Part shown: positions 39,901 through 52,800 of the stretch, piece after piece
Numbering within the stretch: the first letter of the stretch is position 1
How the letters are laid out: every line of letters starts with the position of its first letter
NCBI RefSeq assembly: GCF_016920785.2
Contig: NW_024609880.1
Location: 61,021,292-61,085,291, forward strand
DNA from: Ixodes scapularis
Lineage: Eukaryota; Arthropoda; Arachnida; Ixodida; Ixodidae
Reading direction: 5' to 3'
Length of the DNA: 64,000 nt
Notes under the pieces: model-generated
What the model was told of the DNA's origin: nothing
Seen by the model: the letters and a program-made list of their open reading frames with translations, nothing else
Databases searched by the model: none
Position numbers and translations under genes: made by a program

Positions 39901-42900
39901 TCTCGGCTTATGATGACTTCCACAAACGAGATGCCTGGATTCCTCTTCTTCACCGCACGAAACTCTTGAACTCGAAGACGGTTGTGAGCACTGAGCGAAG
40001 CTGTTTGACGCGTTCCGCCGAGCGCTGAAGGCATGCAGTTCCCACCTGGAAAGCAAGCGATTATACACGTGTAGAGAAAGACAAACAAAAGCGACTACGT
40101 TTGACGCATTCCAAAATTGAACTGATCTCCTTTTTTTTATTTGCACGCGATCTTCTCTTTTTTTTTTTTTTTTCTCGGTGGCTATGGTCACGTAGCCCCC
40201 CTTTGGAGACGGAGTCGTCCCAGTGAACTGTCCTGGAGTGTTTGATGCGGGTCGCGGGTGATATGTTGAGCTCGAGGTGGCTTGCACGCTGGGAAGATCA
40301 GTCGGCTGAGCGATCGTATCGCTTTTAACAAATGCTGGCTTGAGGCGGTCAACGGACACGACCGTGTCGCGGCCATAAACTCGCGGCGTGAATGTTTTTT
40401 CGCCACGTGCCACGACGAGGTGGGGACCAGTGTAAGGTTGCTGGAGCAAACGGCGGACGCTGTCGACGCGCAAAAACACGTAGCCACTGTTGTGCAGGTC
40501 GCAATGGAAGAAAGGAGGCTAGCTCTGCCGTGTCCGCGTCGGTGTAGCGCGCACGTCACCGAACAGACGGGCTAAGTCCTCCACGTAAGGCAATGCTGCA
40601 GTCATCGTGGGGCCGCCGTGGATCGGAGTGGTAGGGCTGACCAATTCAGCTGGGAGGCGCAGCGATGTTCCATAAACTAGATGTGATGCGGCATATCCGA
40701 GGTCTTCCTTTATGGCTGTGCGCAACCCTAGGAGGACGATGGGTAGAGACGTGGCCCATTTATCTAGTGTGGCGCGGGCCATGAGGGAGGCCTTGAGATG
40801 GCGATGGAACCGCTCAACCAAACCATTTGCCTGCGGGTGGTAGATTGTGGTCTTCAAGTGAGCGATGCCAAGAAGAGTTGTCAAGCTTCGGAAAAGGGCC
40901 GATTCAAATTGGCGTCCGCGATCGGTCACGATTTCGGCGGGAACCCCAAAGCGGGAGATCCAGGAGGACAGAAGCGCAGAGGCGACAGTCTCGACAGTGA
41001 TGTCTTTGATGGGACAAGCCTCCGGCCAGCGCGTGAACCTGTCGATGACGGTTAGGAGGTATCGGTAGCCCTGCGATGACGGTAGGGGTCCGATGAGGAC
41101 CACGTGAATGGTGGCAAAGCGCGTGTCGGGGAGTGCAAACTTTGCCAGAGGCGTGATGGTGTGCCGGGACACCTTGCTCTGCTGACAAGCTATGCATGCT
41201 CGTGCCCACGCGCGGACATCAGTGTTCGTGCCAGGCCAGACAAATCGTTCCGCGATTAGATTTTGAGAAGCGCGGATGCCTGGGTGTGAGAGAGCATGAA
41301 GGTTGTTGAAGATCTGACGCCGAAGTGATAAGGGCAGATAAGGCCGTTTCCGTCCGGTCACCGGGTCGACGTCGCAAACGATGTTTGTGCCCAAGTCGGA
41401 GAAGTAAACGTCCTCAAGATGGAGAGAGGAGGTTGGGGAAGAGCGAAGGTTGCGGAGCTCTTCGTCACTCTCCTGTAGAGCAGGGAGTTGTCTAAGGTCA
41501 CACCCGCGGTACTGAGCTGCGGAGACGCGGCTGAGGGTGTCGGCGGGGATGTTGTGGACGCCCTTGATATGCTGAATGTCGGTAGAAAATTCAGCTAGGA
41601 ATGCCAAGTGTCGCGTCTCTCTCGGAGAGTATGTGGCCTTAGATGATCTGAAGGCATTGGTTAGTGGCTTGTGATCTGTAGAGATCACAAACGATCGTAC
41701 TTCCAGGAAGAATCGGAAGTGCTTGATGGTAAGGTAAGCCGCGAGGAGTTCACGGCCGAAGGCACTATATCGTTGCTCGGTTGGTGTAAGTTTCTTGGAG
41801 AAGAAACCGAGCGGGAGCCACTCGTTGTTTATGCGTTGTTGCAGCACCCCTCCTACTGCGTATCCAGAAGCATCAACCATCACGCTCGTGGGGGCGTCGT
41901 GCTCTGGATTAACTAAGAGGGTAGCAGAAGCGAGACGCTCTTTGATGGTAGTGAAAGCGTTGTCTGCAGTGTCGGACCAGTCAACAGTGGCTCTTGTACC
42001 CTTCGTAGTTTGAAGGAGCGCTTTTAGGGGAAGTAATATTGCCGCGCAAACCTGGAATGAACCGCCTGTAGTAATTCACCAAGCCCAGAAAACGGCGGAG
42101 CTGGCGGAGCGATTCTGGGCGTGGGAAATCGGTGATCGCTTTCACCTTGTCGGGAAGAGGTCGGATGCCATTGCAGTCTACCACGTGGCCCAGGAACTCC
42201 AAGGACGGGACGCCGAACGCACATTTTTCTGCGTTGATGATCAGGCCATGTTCAGCGAAACGCTCGAATACTAGGCGCAGGTGGCGTAGATGTTCCTCCG
42301 GCGATGAGCTGGTGACAAGAACGTCATCGACGTAGCGAAAACGAAAGGTAGTCCGCGGAGAATGGCGTCGATGAAGCGTTGGAAGCTTTGCGCGGTATTT
42401 CGCAAACCGAAAGGCATCCGGGTGAACTCAAAAAGTCCAAACAGTGTGACGATTGCAGTTTTCTTTACGTCTTCGGGAGCGACCGGGATCTGATGGTACG
42501 CTTTCTGTAGGTCGAGTTTCGAGAATATGGTACATCCGTTCAGGTTGGTGGTGAAGTCCTGAATGTTGGGGATGGGGTAACGGTCGGGGACTGTAGTCAC
42601 GTTCAAGCTGTGATAGTCGCCGCAGGACCGCCAGTCGCCTGTTTTCTTCGGGACTAGGTGGAGTGCAGAGCACCAACTACTCGAGGATGGGCGAGCAATG
42701 CCTATCTCCACCATGTGTTGGAACTCTTGCTGGAGCGACGGGAAGCTTTTCGGGAGCTAGCCGACGAGACCTCGCGTGTGTAGGTTGACCGCTGGTGATG
42801 ATGCGGTGGACGACATCATGCCTGACCGGTTTGTTCCAGTCGGGAGCTGCCGTTAACGATGGGAATTCGCTCAGCAAGTCCCCGTAGGGCGACTGTATTG

Positions 42901-45900
42901 GTTGGCGAAGTGTGAATGCAAACGGCTGGAGTGCGGAGGTTTGGCCGATGACGAAAAGGCCTGTGGTTGAGTCATGAATTTTCTTTTGGGCCATGTCTAC
43001 TAGGAGAGAGAAGTGGGACAAGAAATCCGCTCTTAGAATAGCGTGACTGACCTTGGCTACAAGAAAGATCCAACGAAACGTCCTTCGCAAGCCAAGGTTG
43101 ATCAAGATTGACCTCTTCCTGTAGGCGGGGATGTTGGATCTGTTGACCGCTTGCAGGTGGCAGATAGAAGTAAGTGTACAGTCAAAAGAATTTGCGGGTA
43201 GCACACTCACTTCAGCTCCTGCGTTGACCAGGAACTTCAGTCCACTGGTAGCGTCCGTAATGTAGAACCGGCGACCTTGCTTATTTGTGCGAGCACTCGT
43301 CGCCACTAGCGATCCCGCGTCTTGTTTTCCGACCAGCTTCAAGGCCTGGTGCAGCGTTCCGCAGCAGCTCCAAAGCGCTGGTGATACCAGCAGTGCTGTT
43401 GCTCTTGCCGCTGTTGGTTATGCCTTGGTTGGTGGTTCGCCTGTGGCGAGGGAGAACGACGGCGGGAGCTTCTGGTCTGTGAGGATCTCCTAGGGCTGCG
43501 AGGTCGTGAAAGCCACAATGTGCTTGTGACAGCCTCCTGTAGTTGTTGCACGTTTCATCCCGAGTACCCGCGGCCGCTATGGGTGCGCGAGTCGCTAGAG
43601 TGGCGGGCTCGGTGCGCTGTACTGATGAGACGGTAGATGTTGACGGGTGTTGGCTTGCAACCTCAATGATCTTATCGGCGTGGAGAGCCAAGGCAGGCAA
43701 GGACAAGTCGGATGCAGTCGCCAGGATCATTTGCACCGACGGTGGGAGTCGCTGCGAGAACAGCTCTTTCAAGAACTGACTGTCGACGTCGCGACACAGT
43801 CGCCGAGAAGCACCTGCGTCTGGCGCAGTAGTTGCGATGGGCGACGGTCGCCCAGTTCTTCTGCTGAGACTAACTGCTGCAGGCGCTTGCGTTCCGAAAG
43901 CATTGTGCGTTCTAAAATGGCAGTCTTGAGCGCATCGTACGGGTTCGTCGCAGGTGGTCGTGCGAGGATGTCGTAGACCTCCAGCGCCACTTCGCACAAC
44001 AGCGAAGCCTGGACATGGCTGAACCGTACCTCTTGGGATATCATGTTGGCCAGTCGGAAGCTTCCCTCGACTTGAAGAAACCAGACTTCTGGGTGCTGTG
44101 CCCAGAATGGAGGCAGGCGAACAGCGTAGGCGCCTACGGTCGCAGCGGAGGTTGCAGGAAGCCCAGCATCAGCTCGGAGAACGTCTTGACCTTTTATGCT
44201 GGGACGTCTGGGTCACCAATGTAGTGAAAGACAGACGAAAAGCGACTACGTCTGACGCATTCCAAAATCGAACTGATCTCTTTTTTTTATTTGCACGCGA
44301 TCTTCTTCTTTTCTCGGTGGCTGTCGCCACGCACGCTTCTACCTTTAAGCATCTCGAAAAAAGAAATAGTGCGTCTGGTGTCGAAAGCGACTGCCTACAT
44401 GAATGATCAAACAAGAAAACTGAAGCGTAAAAGTGGTGTATGGGCAGCCCCTCATCCCAACATGGGGGAAAAGGCGAATGCCGAGGCCGTAAGCGTTGCA
44501 ACTGAGCACTACACACGCGACGACCTCGCATGCTCCGTTCAAAGTACCAACAAAAAAGACGTCATCAAAGCCATGATCAACGACATTTCCAAAGTCGTAA
44601 AAAGGTTTACGACCCGCTCTATTAAGGAAGTTCACCAGCTGTTTAGGAAGGACCATCCCCTTCCAGAACTAGCCATCTCCAAATTTTATTTCCTACGAAC
44701 AAAATGGTTAAAAAAAGTCCCGAGCACAAGGTGCGCGCATGCATATATTGCGTCAATTTTCAGTTGCTTTTACGGCAATAACAAATTGCCCAAAAAAGAC
44801 ATTTACTGAAGACCACCTTAAGCGCATCTACCTCTGCAGCGCTCCGCAGGACGATTGCTTCCTGCGCCGTTGCGACAAGTGCCCAAAAACGCAGAGCATC
44901 TTGCTGCAGTCGCTCCATCTCGACGAAGACGAAGAAATCTGCTTCGCGTTATGGGACGCTGGCAAACTCGTCAAAAAGGTTATGGACAGTTCCGCCTTTC
45001 TGCGGGAACTGGAGAGCGAAAAATATGTGAAGCATTTTTGTATCCGTGACTTTCAGCGAAGCCTGATACATAGCATAACACCCACCTTACCACCCGAGGC
45101 AGTTATGTTCCACTTCAATTTTGCGCACATATGGACAGTACTGTTCCCAACCAAAGTGCAGAGTTTTCATTGGAAAAAAAACTCAAGTGTCTCCCTTCAC
45201 AAGTGTGGTTACGTCCACGCAAGGCACGTAAAGCTTTGCCGTTGTCAGCGATGACGCGACACATGACACAGCTCACGCTTTTCTAGCCACAGAGCCCATA
45301 AAAAAGTATGTTGATGAACATTACCCAGTCTTTTCTTAAATATTTTTTGTATCGGACGGAGCGGCGGCGCATTTCAAGAATAGCTTCCAATTGCACGAAT
45401 TGTTTCCGAATCCGTACTCTTCGGCAAGATGGATCTTTTCAGCCACTGGACACAAAAAAAGCGCTTGTGATGGAGTAGGTGGTGTTCTTAAACACCACGC
45501 AACGCTCACCAGCTTCAGAATTTCGCTCAACTCAACAATTGTCACCGCTAAAGACTTTGTGAAAGTGCTACGCGAAAAATAACACATGTCTGCATGTTCC
45601 ACCTGTCTGCGGAACTGGTTCGAGAGTTTCGTGCGGTGAAGCAAGCAGAGTGAACCACCGTAAAGCCTGTGAGAGGAATCCAGGCATCTCATCTGTGGAA
45701 GTCATCATATGCCGAGAGGACGGATGTATACATGGCCACTCGCGCAACTGAGAGTTTTAAGCTTATGTATGCATAGTTAGCGAATTCGCGGGGTGGGGCC
45801 GTTTTGTTCCTGTGAATTGCAAGCTAATTAATGGTATTCCAGCTCGAATTCCCTTTCTGCGTCATTAATACTCACCCCTTATTAAAAAAAAAGAATTTTA

Positions 45901-46743
45901 ATTATATAAAATACATGCCACAACTAACGCTCAAAATGTTTGGTGCTGTGCGGCAAGGCCGCTATGACGAATACGTCGGCTCGCTCCGAGTGAAGGTTTG
46001 TCGTAGCTTTTCCCACTCGGAGGTCATATGTTACTCAATCTTTTGCCATCACAGGTTAGTTCAAGTCACTGCAAAGTGCCAAGGGGAGTTTAAAATAAAA
46101 TAAAAGATGCAGTTTTTTTGTTTTTTTTTTTAATTATCGAATCCCAATTTTGCCACAGTTTGAGAAATCCGCCGCATTTCCGCGTTAATAACAAAGACAT
46201 AATTAAAAGTGGGCAAATTATATATATATATTCGTAAATAATATTTAAAGATGCGCATTTTGATATGTTTTGTGAAGTATTATGAAAGATAGTTCATTTC
46301 TAAAAAAAAATGTGAATATGTCTCATAGCATAAAGACGGGTTGTCTTTATGCTATGATCGATTTTTTTGTTTGCATAGAAATATTTTATTAATATTTTTA
46401 ATTTTTTGTGTGTGTGTTGTATATGTTCTGTAAAACGTATTAAAAAAGTTATGGTGACGTGAAAGCTTTTATGAGGAAATGGCCACTGTGCAAGTTAGCA
46501 TCATAAAATCTTCTCAATTTCCCTGCCTCGAGCTTTTCTATTTTATATCTCAGCGGAAAAAAATTGTTACGCCGTCCTTACATAGCTGAATGTTCCTCCC
46601 GAGAACAATGTTTTTATATATATTTTTTTAACAAAAATTATCGTGACCCGGACCATCATTGCATGAACTGACGTGGAATCACCCTGGATTGTTTTTGCTG
46701 CCGGTATGAGGAAAGATATTGCGTGGGAGCCGGTCCATTCGAA

Positions 46744-46826
<83 letters not shown>

Positions 46827-49800
46827 TGTGTGTGTGAGTGAGTGAGTTTGCGGGGGGGGGGTGGAGGGGAAGTTGTGGGGTTGCACGTAGTCCCGCAGTT
46901 ACGGGGATAATCATAAACATAAATTTTATACTCTCAACCTTGGTAACGCCTTGTGTAATACGTTTATATATATATATATATATATATATAGTAAATTGTA
47001 CGAGACCGTGCTTTTAAAGCGTATTTTAATGTCGAATAAACGCGCACGAACACCACTGCGCCGCTCTACAAGAAACATTTTTTCACGTCAATACCAGATA
47101 TTTTCTCACGTGGTTGCGCCATGGCCTTCCTTCTCCGACATTGTTATCTAACCTCTCGGAATGCTACGGCCTTCTCTTTTCGGACGTATTGGAGAGAGGT
47201 GGCGGCGGTGAGGAGAAAGAGTAATAAACTTCTTGCATCGTTGCGTTTGAAAATTGTTAGTCTACGCTCAGTCTGTCGCCGGAGACGATCCGCCAGAACA
47301 GAGCCATAGACTGCTTCGCTGTAAAAATGTGATTCACAAAGTACGGTGATGCCTAAAGCATCACGTGATTATCAGGGTTGTTAAAGATACTTTAAAAATG
47401 TACCTAAGATACAGTTGCAGTTACTCCTACGAAAAGGTACCTAGGACTGTACCTAGATACTCGCTTAAATATATACCTAGGTACAATTACATTCACTTCA
47501 GAGATACTTTATTTATTTTCTCCAAATTTGTCTGAAAAATTGGAGGTAATCTCTTTGTACTAAAGATACACACAAAAACGAGTTCGATAAATTTGGTTAA
47601 TTGCTATCACTGCGATGTCCACATTGGAGTTGACTTCTCACGTGCCTTATCCCCACGCTCGAGTTGATTCACCGAGTCAACTGCTTCCACTGTTTACCAT
47701 GTCACGCCGAAACCGCCGCGACTCGCTTGTTAACATTCTTGGCGTCAGAGTCGGTGCTGACGCCGGCGGGCCCAGAAGACGTTGGCGACACGAAGAAACA
47801 TGAGCCGAGTGCATATGCACCTAACCATCTCGACGACAAGCAAAAAACTTCATGCTTCCTCAGTTTTCTTTTTTCTTTTTTTTTTTAGTTGGAAGGAAAG
47901 TGTGCTTTTCTTTCTTTCGTAAGTTTTTCAGTTTTGATAACTACAAAATTTGAGTCCGATTTATTGAGTGGAAACTGTATTATATACGCGATGTTACATT
48001 GCTTTACGATTGTAATTATAGTTTATTTTTGATTATATTTTATATTGTAATTAAGGCATAAGAGAGCCACCACCAGGATAAGATAAAGGCAACGAAAACG
48101 GCGCACATTTTCAAGTTATCTCCTCTCCCTTGTACAGCTGTCAGAGAAGCTTCAAACACGCAATAAAGTCGATTTCGGTTTGAGATGAAGGAAGCAGGTC
48201 GCTATTTTCCCTAAACGTAGTTCCGAAACGATTCGATAAATTGGTGTCCTTAGAATGACACCGCTAATTCACCATTCGCTCAAATGAACACCGCCATTCG
48301 CTATAGTGTCGTTCAATGAAACATCATGGGCGGATTTACGTTCGCTGAAACGTCGTTTGCCTCCCAGGTCATACCCAACTCAACGTTAATCACGGCACAT
48401 GGTAGTGTATTAATGCTTCAAAATTTATAGTTTCTACCGTTTTGACGAAGTGAATAAAAAAAGTACTTGTAAAATGTGACTTCACTTAGTTACAAGTTAC
48501 TAAAAAAAATACCTAAGATACAGATACAGATATACCGAGCAATAAAAGCACCTAGGTTTTTACCTCAGCTACAGGAAAAGTACCTAGATTCCATTTTCCA
48601 GTTACGTGTACCTAGGTACTTTACCAGCATGGTGATTAGAAAGAAACATATTAGGGCCACCAGTACTGTCATTTTTCTCCAGTGGTAGTGATGAAAGAAA
48701 TGAGGTTGCACAGGTTCTTTTGCTTATTAATATCAGTCAAAGTATAATATAACTTTTTTTTTCCTTGTTTTATTTTTTCATATAATGCTTGGTGCAGTAC
48801 GGGTCTGCGTGGTTATGTAGTTCAGAATATAGAGTAATAGCGTTGTGCACAATACGGTGAAATCATCTGACGAGGTGGCCGAGAGGTTAAGGCGATGGAC
48901 TGCTAATCCATTGGGCTCTGCCCGCGTGGGTTCGAATCCCATCCTCGTCGTATGTTGTTTTGTTTGCTATGGCTGTGGTTAATCTTACATTGTGACGAGT
49001 TAATACATTTTACCTTTGTTTTGTTTTTTAGACTGGCAATTTTTTTCATTTTTGCCATTTCATTGTCTCCCCCTTTATAATTTCAGTTGTTTAAATATTC
49101 ACAGAATGGTTGTTTTCTTATTTCTTGAAGCAGAATTTTGATACACATTTACCAGTTTCCTAATCAATATATCCTACAGCTGTCAATGAATTCGATATTC
49201 GTTTTTACTTTCTATCTATGGGAAGGCTGGTAACTTGCATAGGACACCCTTAGGGCTCACTTGACTACTTGACGCGTCTCTGGCCATGATCAGTCACGCG
49301 GCGTCACGCTCTCACGTTGCGTTGCAACGTAAAAAGAAGTCACATGACGTTGTGATGTCCCATGAGTCATGGTGCGAAGTTCTGGTGTAACGCGTCAAAC
49401 TACTTTTTTTTTAGATCTGGTAATGTAGAATATTAAGACGTGGTGTAAAATGACATCAAGTCACGTCACCATGTTGCGTGACGACAGGTAACCTGACGTC
49501 ACCGTGTCACGTCACATTGTGCCACGTGACGTGGCGTGACGACATCACACTTTACGCCGTGACATTACGTGACGTCAGGTCGCGTGACGTTACGTCAAGA
49601 CTTGACACCGTTGTGACACGTAACGGGACCCCGTCGCATAGCGTCGTGGTCTCACGTTACACTGTTATACGTGTCTTGACTTCGTTACACCACCTATCAC
49701 CTTTACGTCAAGAGATATCACGCTGTTGCATTCCAGATTGCCTTATATATCGCTAATGCATTCTGATCACAAGAAAGTGGCGGTAGATAAAAGGAGCGCT

Positions 49801-52800
49801 ATAATGTTTTTTTCATTGTTCCGTTGTACTGTTCTATGAGGTGTCTTAATACGAAAAACCGTATACCTCATACCCTATTTGATATGACAGTTCCACATTT
49901 CCTAGGTTTGAGAAGAACAGTACCATTCTTGTTTGTTGCAGTGATTTGTGGTTGATGTTCATTCGCAAATGGAGAAGTTTAGAGTGAACTTAAAATTCAC
50001 TTTAAAACTACTTTAAGAGACGCTGCTCAAGGTAAACTGTCAAACTAAATATCCTCCTCCTGTAGCCTTATTGGAAAACTTCGCATTAAAAAAGGGGATG
50101 TGAAACGAAAATTAAAACGCTCGATTGTTCTTTATTTGAAATTGTCCTAAGCTATTTGATATGCATGCCAAGATTCGAGAGTTCCAAAAACTAGCATAAA
50201 TAGATTTATTGTTTACGAAACGCCTTCCATTTCCGGACCTGCCAACACCCGAAATCTCGTAAACTTCCAACTCGAGCCGAACTTGTGCCAGACTGCGCTT
50301 CCACACCAAGCGCAATGCTCGTTCTGAAAACATTGCGCTTGTTCTGGACAGAGCGATGGACCGCAGTGACCGCCACGAGCCATCGGAGCTAATCCAATGT
50401 TCTAGGGGGGTCACGTAATTTTCAGAAGGAGCACGCCAACACCCGTGACATGAAGTCACGTAGTACAGTCACAGTGCTGGATTGGGTGAGATAACTAGCA
50501 GCGTTTACTGTGGTCCATAGTAAGGTGAAACGGAGCATAGCGCACAGCGACGCCAAGATACAGCGTCTGCAGTTTCTCCTGCTATCTAGTCAAGCCACCG
50601 CGCCCTTGAGCAAGTCAGGGGTCGTGACGTGCAGCCCTCGTCTCCAATGTCGTGCTCGGTCAACTATGCATAACAAATATAAAACTTTTACATAACAAAT
50701 TAGATAGTAGACAGGCTACTTGCACAAATTAAAAACGACTACTGGAAATCTGTCTAAGCAGGCAATAAAGAAAAAAAAAAAAAAAAAAGAGGTGGCCGAG
50801 AGGTTAAGGCGATGGACTGCTAATCCATTGGGCTCTGCCCGCGTGGGTTCGAATCCCATCCTCGTCGTTTTTTGCTTTTTCCGTTGTTTTTTTTTTTTTT
50901 TTTTTTTTTTTTTGCTTTATTGTTGAAACGTTGGTTTGGCAGACCTTCACGATCTACCAGCATTAACGATAATAGGGCGACTTGCCTCTTTTGTGTCACA
51001 ACAAGCTCCTCCATTTGTGTGAGAATTTTTTGTCGTCGCGTCTTATAGTTCGCTTCAATTTAAAACTGAGCAAAAGTGAAAACATGCGAGACACGTAGAC
51101 ACAACAGGTGAAAACCCAAGGTCTCGGGCATTATCTGCGCTTGTTTTGTTTACTCAGTTATTAGCCCCGAGAGCGAACACAAGCGTCGCTGCGGTCGCCG
51201 CGCCCTGATTGGGTGAGGTGTACCGTGACGTCAGAGGGAGGACTCCGCTCCGCGATCTCGCATCGGCTCGCTTCCCAGCACCGGTTTCCTGGTTTGGCGT
51301 TGTGTGCCGCAAGCTCTTCGAGGAGCTGGACTTCGTTCACCCGGTGTACAAGACGTTGGGTTAGGCCGATATTGATGTGCTTCCGTACATTTTATAAGCC
51401 TACTTGTCTCTTTTACCTTTAAAACTGGGTTACAAATAACGAAAGCAATCGGCGGAGGCAATTCCGCCGATGAACCTTCCCGTCCGTCCACACGACACAA
51501 GGCAATCTTGCGAGGAGTCGGTGAAGTGGTGGCGCAAGTGTTTCAGACGCTGGAATTCTGTTCCTTGCATGTTCATGATTTAGGACGATATTACATCCCG
51601 CTTTCAAGGCATTTGAAGTGGCATTTATATCATCGGCCTTCGGGTGGTCGGCAATTTAGCTCGCGATTCCGACTCTGCGCTGCCACTCTGCATGCGCTGG
51701 TTCGCAGATATTTTAAAGGCCCTGTTTCTGATTATCTTTGAAGTGCTCGTGGAACAGGGTTGTTTTACATAAATGTAGTTTCTTCATGAATTAATTATAT
51801 AGTTTATACACATATGCAGGCATATTTCTTGGAAGATGCACAATTATTGGAAATTAGTTTGTATGGTAGCAGCAAAAACGGCCGAACTGCCCCCAGTTGC
51901 CTGTATGATATGTATTGAACTGCCCAAAATATGCACAGCAATAGTGCCGCGATTTGGAATGTTTATACTTTTTCGTGACATTCTTTATTCCAGTCTTGGG
52001 TATTCGGAAAATACACCGTTTAGTCTGAATTGTCATTTCCAATTAAAAGAGACACTGCTGCAGGTTTCCAAAAGCTTCCTCAGCCTCCAAACTCCCTACA
52101 GCTGGACTCTCTGACAACAGAGGAAAACAAGAGTAAAAGCAATCATTCGAACGCCTGTCCAGTGGTAGATGCAGCACTAGTAGCAGAAAATGTGGAACCT
52201 GTGAAGGGCGACAGTCTGCGTGAGAAAAGCTTCTGGTATTTTAACTTCAGGACAATTCGATTTAATTAAAATATCAATTTTAGGGCTTAAGGGACTAATA
52301 ACGAGCTAGACACCTTCGCTTACGTTTGTTATACATTAGTTGAGGGTTGATATAAACAAGCCCACACATACCACCCGTGTAGTCCATTGAAATACTATCC
52401 GAATCCAGCAAAGGTCAAATGCGAGCAATGCATATAATAAATGTTCCTTGTTTTTTTACTTTGCCCTGCACTTGGGCTGTCTTACTTGTGATTCTCTCCC
52501 CATGATCCAGACTGTATTTAGCATGTTGCTCGAGTAGTATGCAGCTTTTCTGCTTCGGCGATCGTGTAAAAAAGCAGAGATAGAAAAAAAAATAGTACGC
52601 ATAACCAGCTGCCAATTCATTCAGACCATCAGCAGCATTTATTGTGCGAGATGTAAATCTATAGTCCATGATGCTCCTGCACTTGTGGCCATATTTCTTT
52701 ATTTTCATATACCAGCTGCGATTCATGCGTTGCCTGCCCTCTCAACCATGCTTAAAATGTTGGTTGAAGTTTCGCCTGTAGCTGCAGGCCATACCTTAAT

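Larger units (their letters stand above)
40070..44329 (-). mobile_element. Ty3/Gypsy LTR retrotransposon, full length, inactivated
   Basis: 4.26 kb on the minus strand with two short LTRs, primer-binding site, gag, protease, reverse transcriptase, RNase H, integrase and polypurine tract in the standard Gypsy order (integrase after RNase H). It is nested in the long-TIR transposon and lies antisense to the chitinase. Several frameshifts and three damaged active-site positions (protease, integrase, frame at the RT motif) make it non-autonomous. I cannot define a target duplication. The gag and capsid-like signature suggests the Mag-type arthropod Gypsy lineage (inference). Confidence 0.9.
38955..46685 (+). 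mobile_element. DNA transposon with about 1-kb terminal inverted repeats, family unassigned
   Basis: Outer ends AGGGTGATTCCACGTCA (38955) and its reverse complement (to 46685) open a long inverted repeat. Left arm 38955 to about 39973 and right arm about 45618-46685 align over their whole length with substitutions and indels. Between them lie a broken DDE-type transposase gene on the plus strand (44391-45751) and a nested Gypsy element (40070-44329). Without the Gypsy insertion the element is about 3.47 kb. A possible 4-bp target duplication CTGG is seen on both sides, but the boundary is ambiguous. The whole lies in chitinase intron 3. Confidence 0.75.

Noticed and set aside
38955..46685. 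Reading the inverted arms as LTRs or as two head-to-head separate transposon copies
   Set aside because: The arms are inverted, not direct, and only one internal gene region is present; a single element with long TIRs is simpler, though a local inverted duplication cannot be fully excluded.
46567..46920. 117-codon minus frame rich in Thr-His
   Set aside because: It is the translation of the (GT)n microsatellite; no real protein.
52030..52269. Possible exon (79 codons)
   Set aside because: Acceptor-like start but no partner exons, no donor and no recognisable family.
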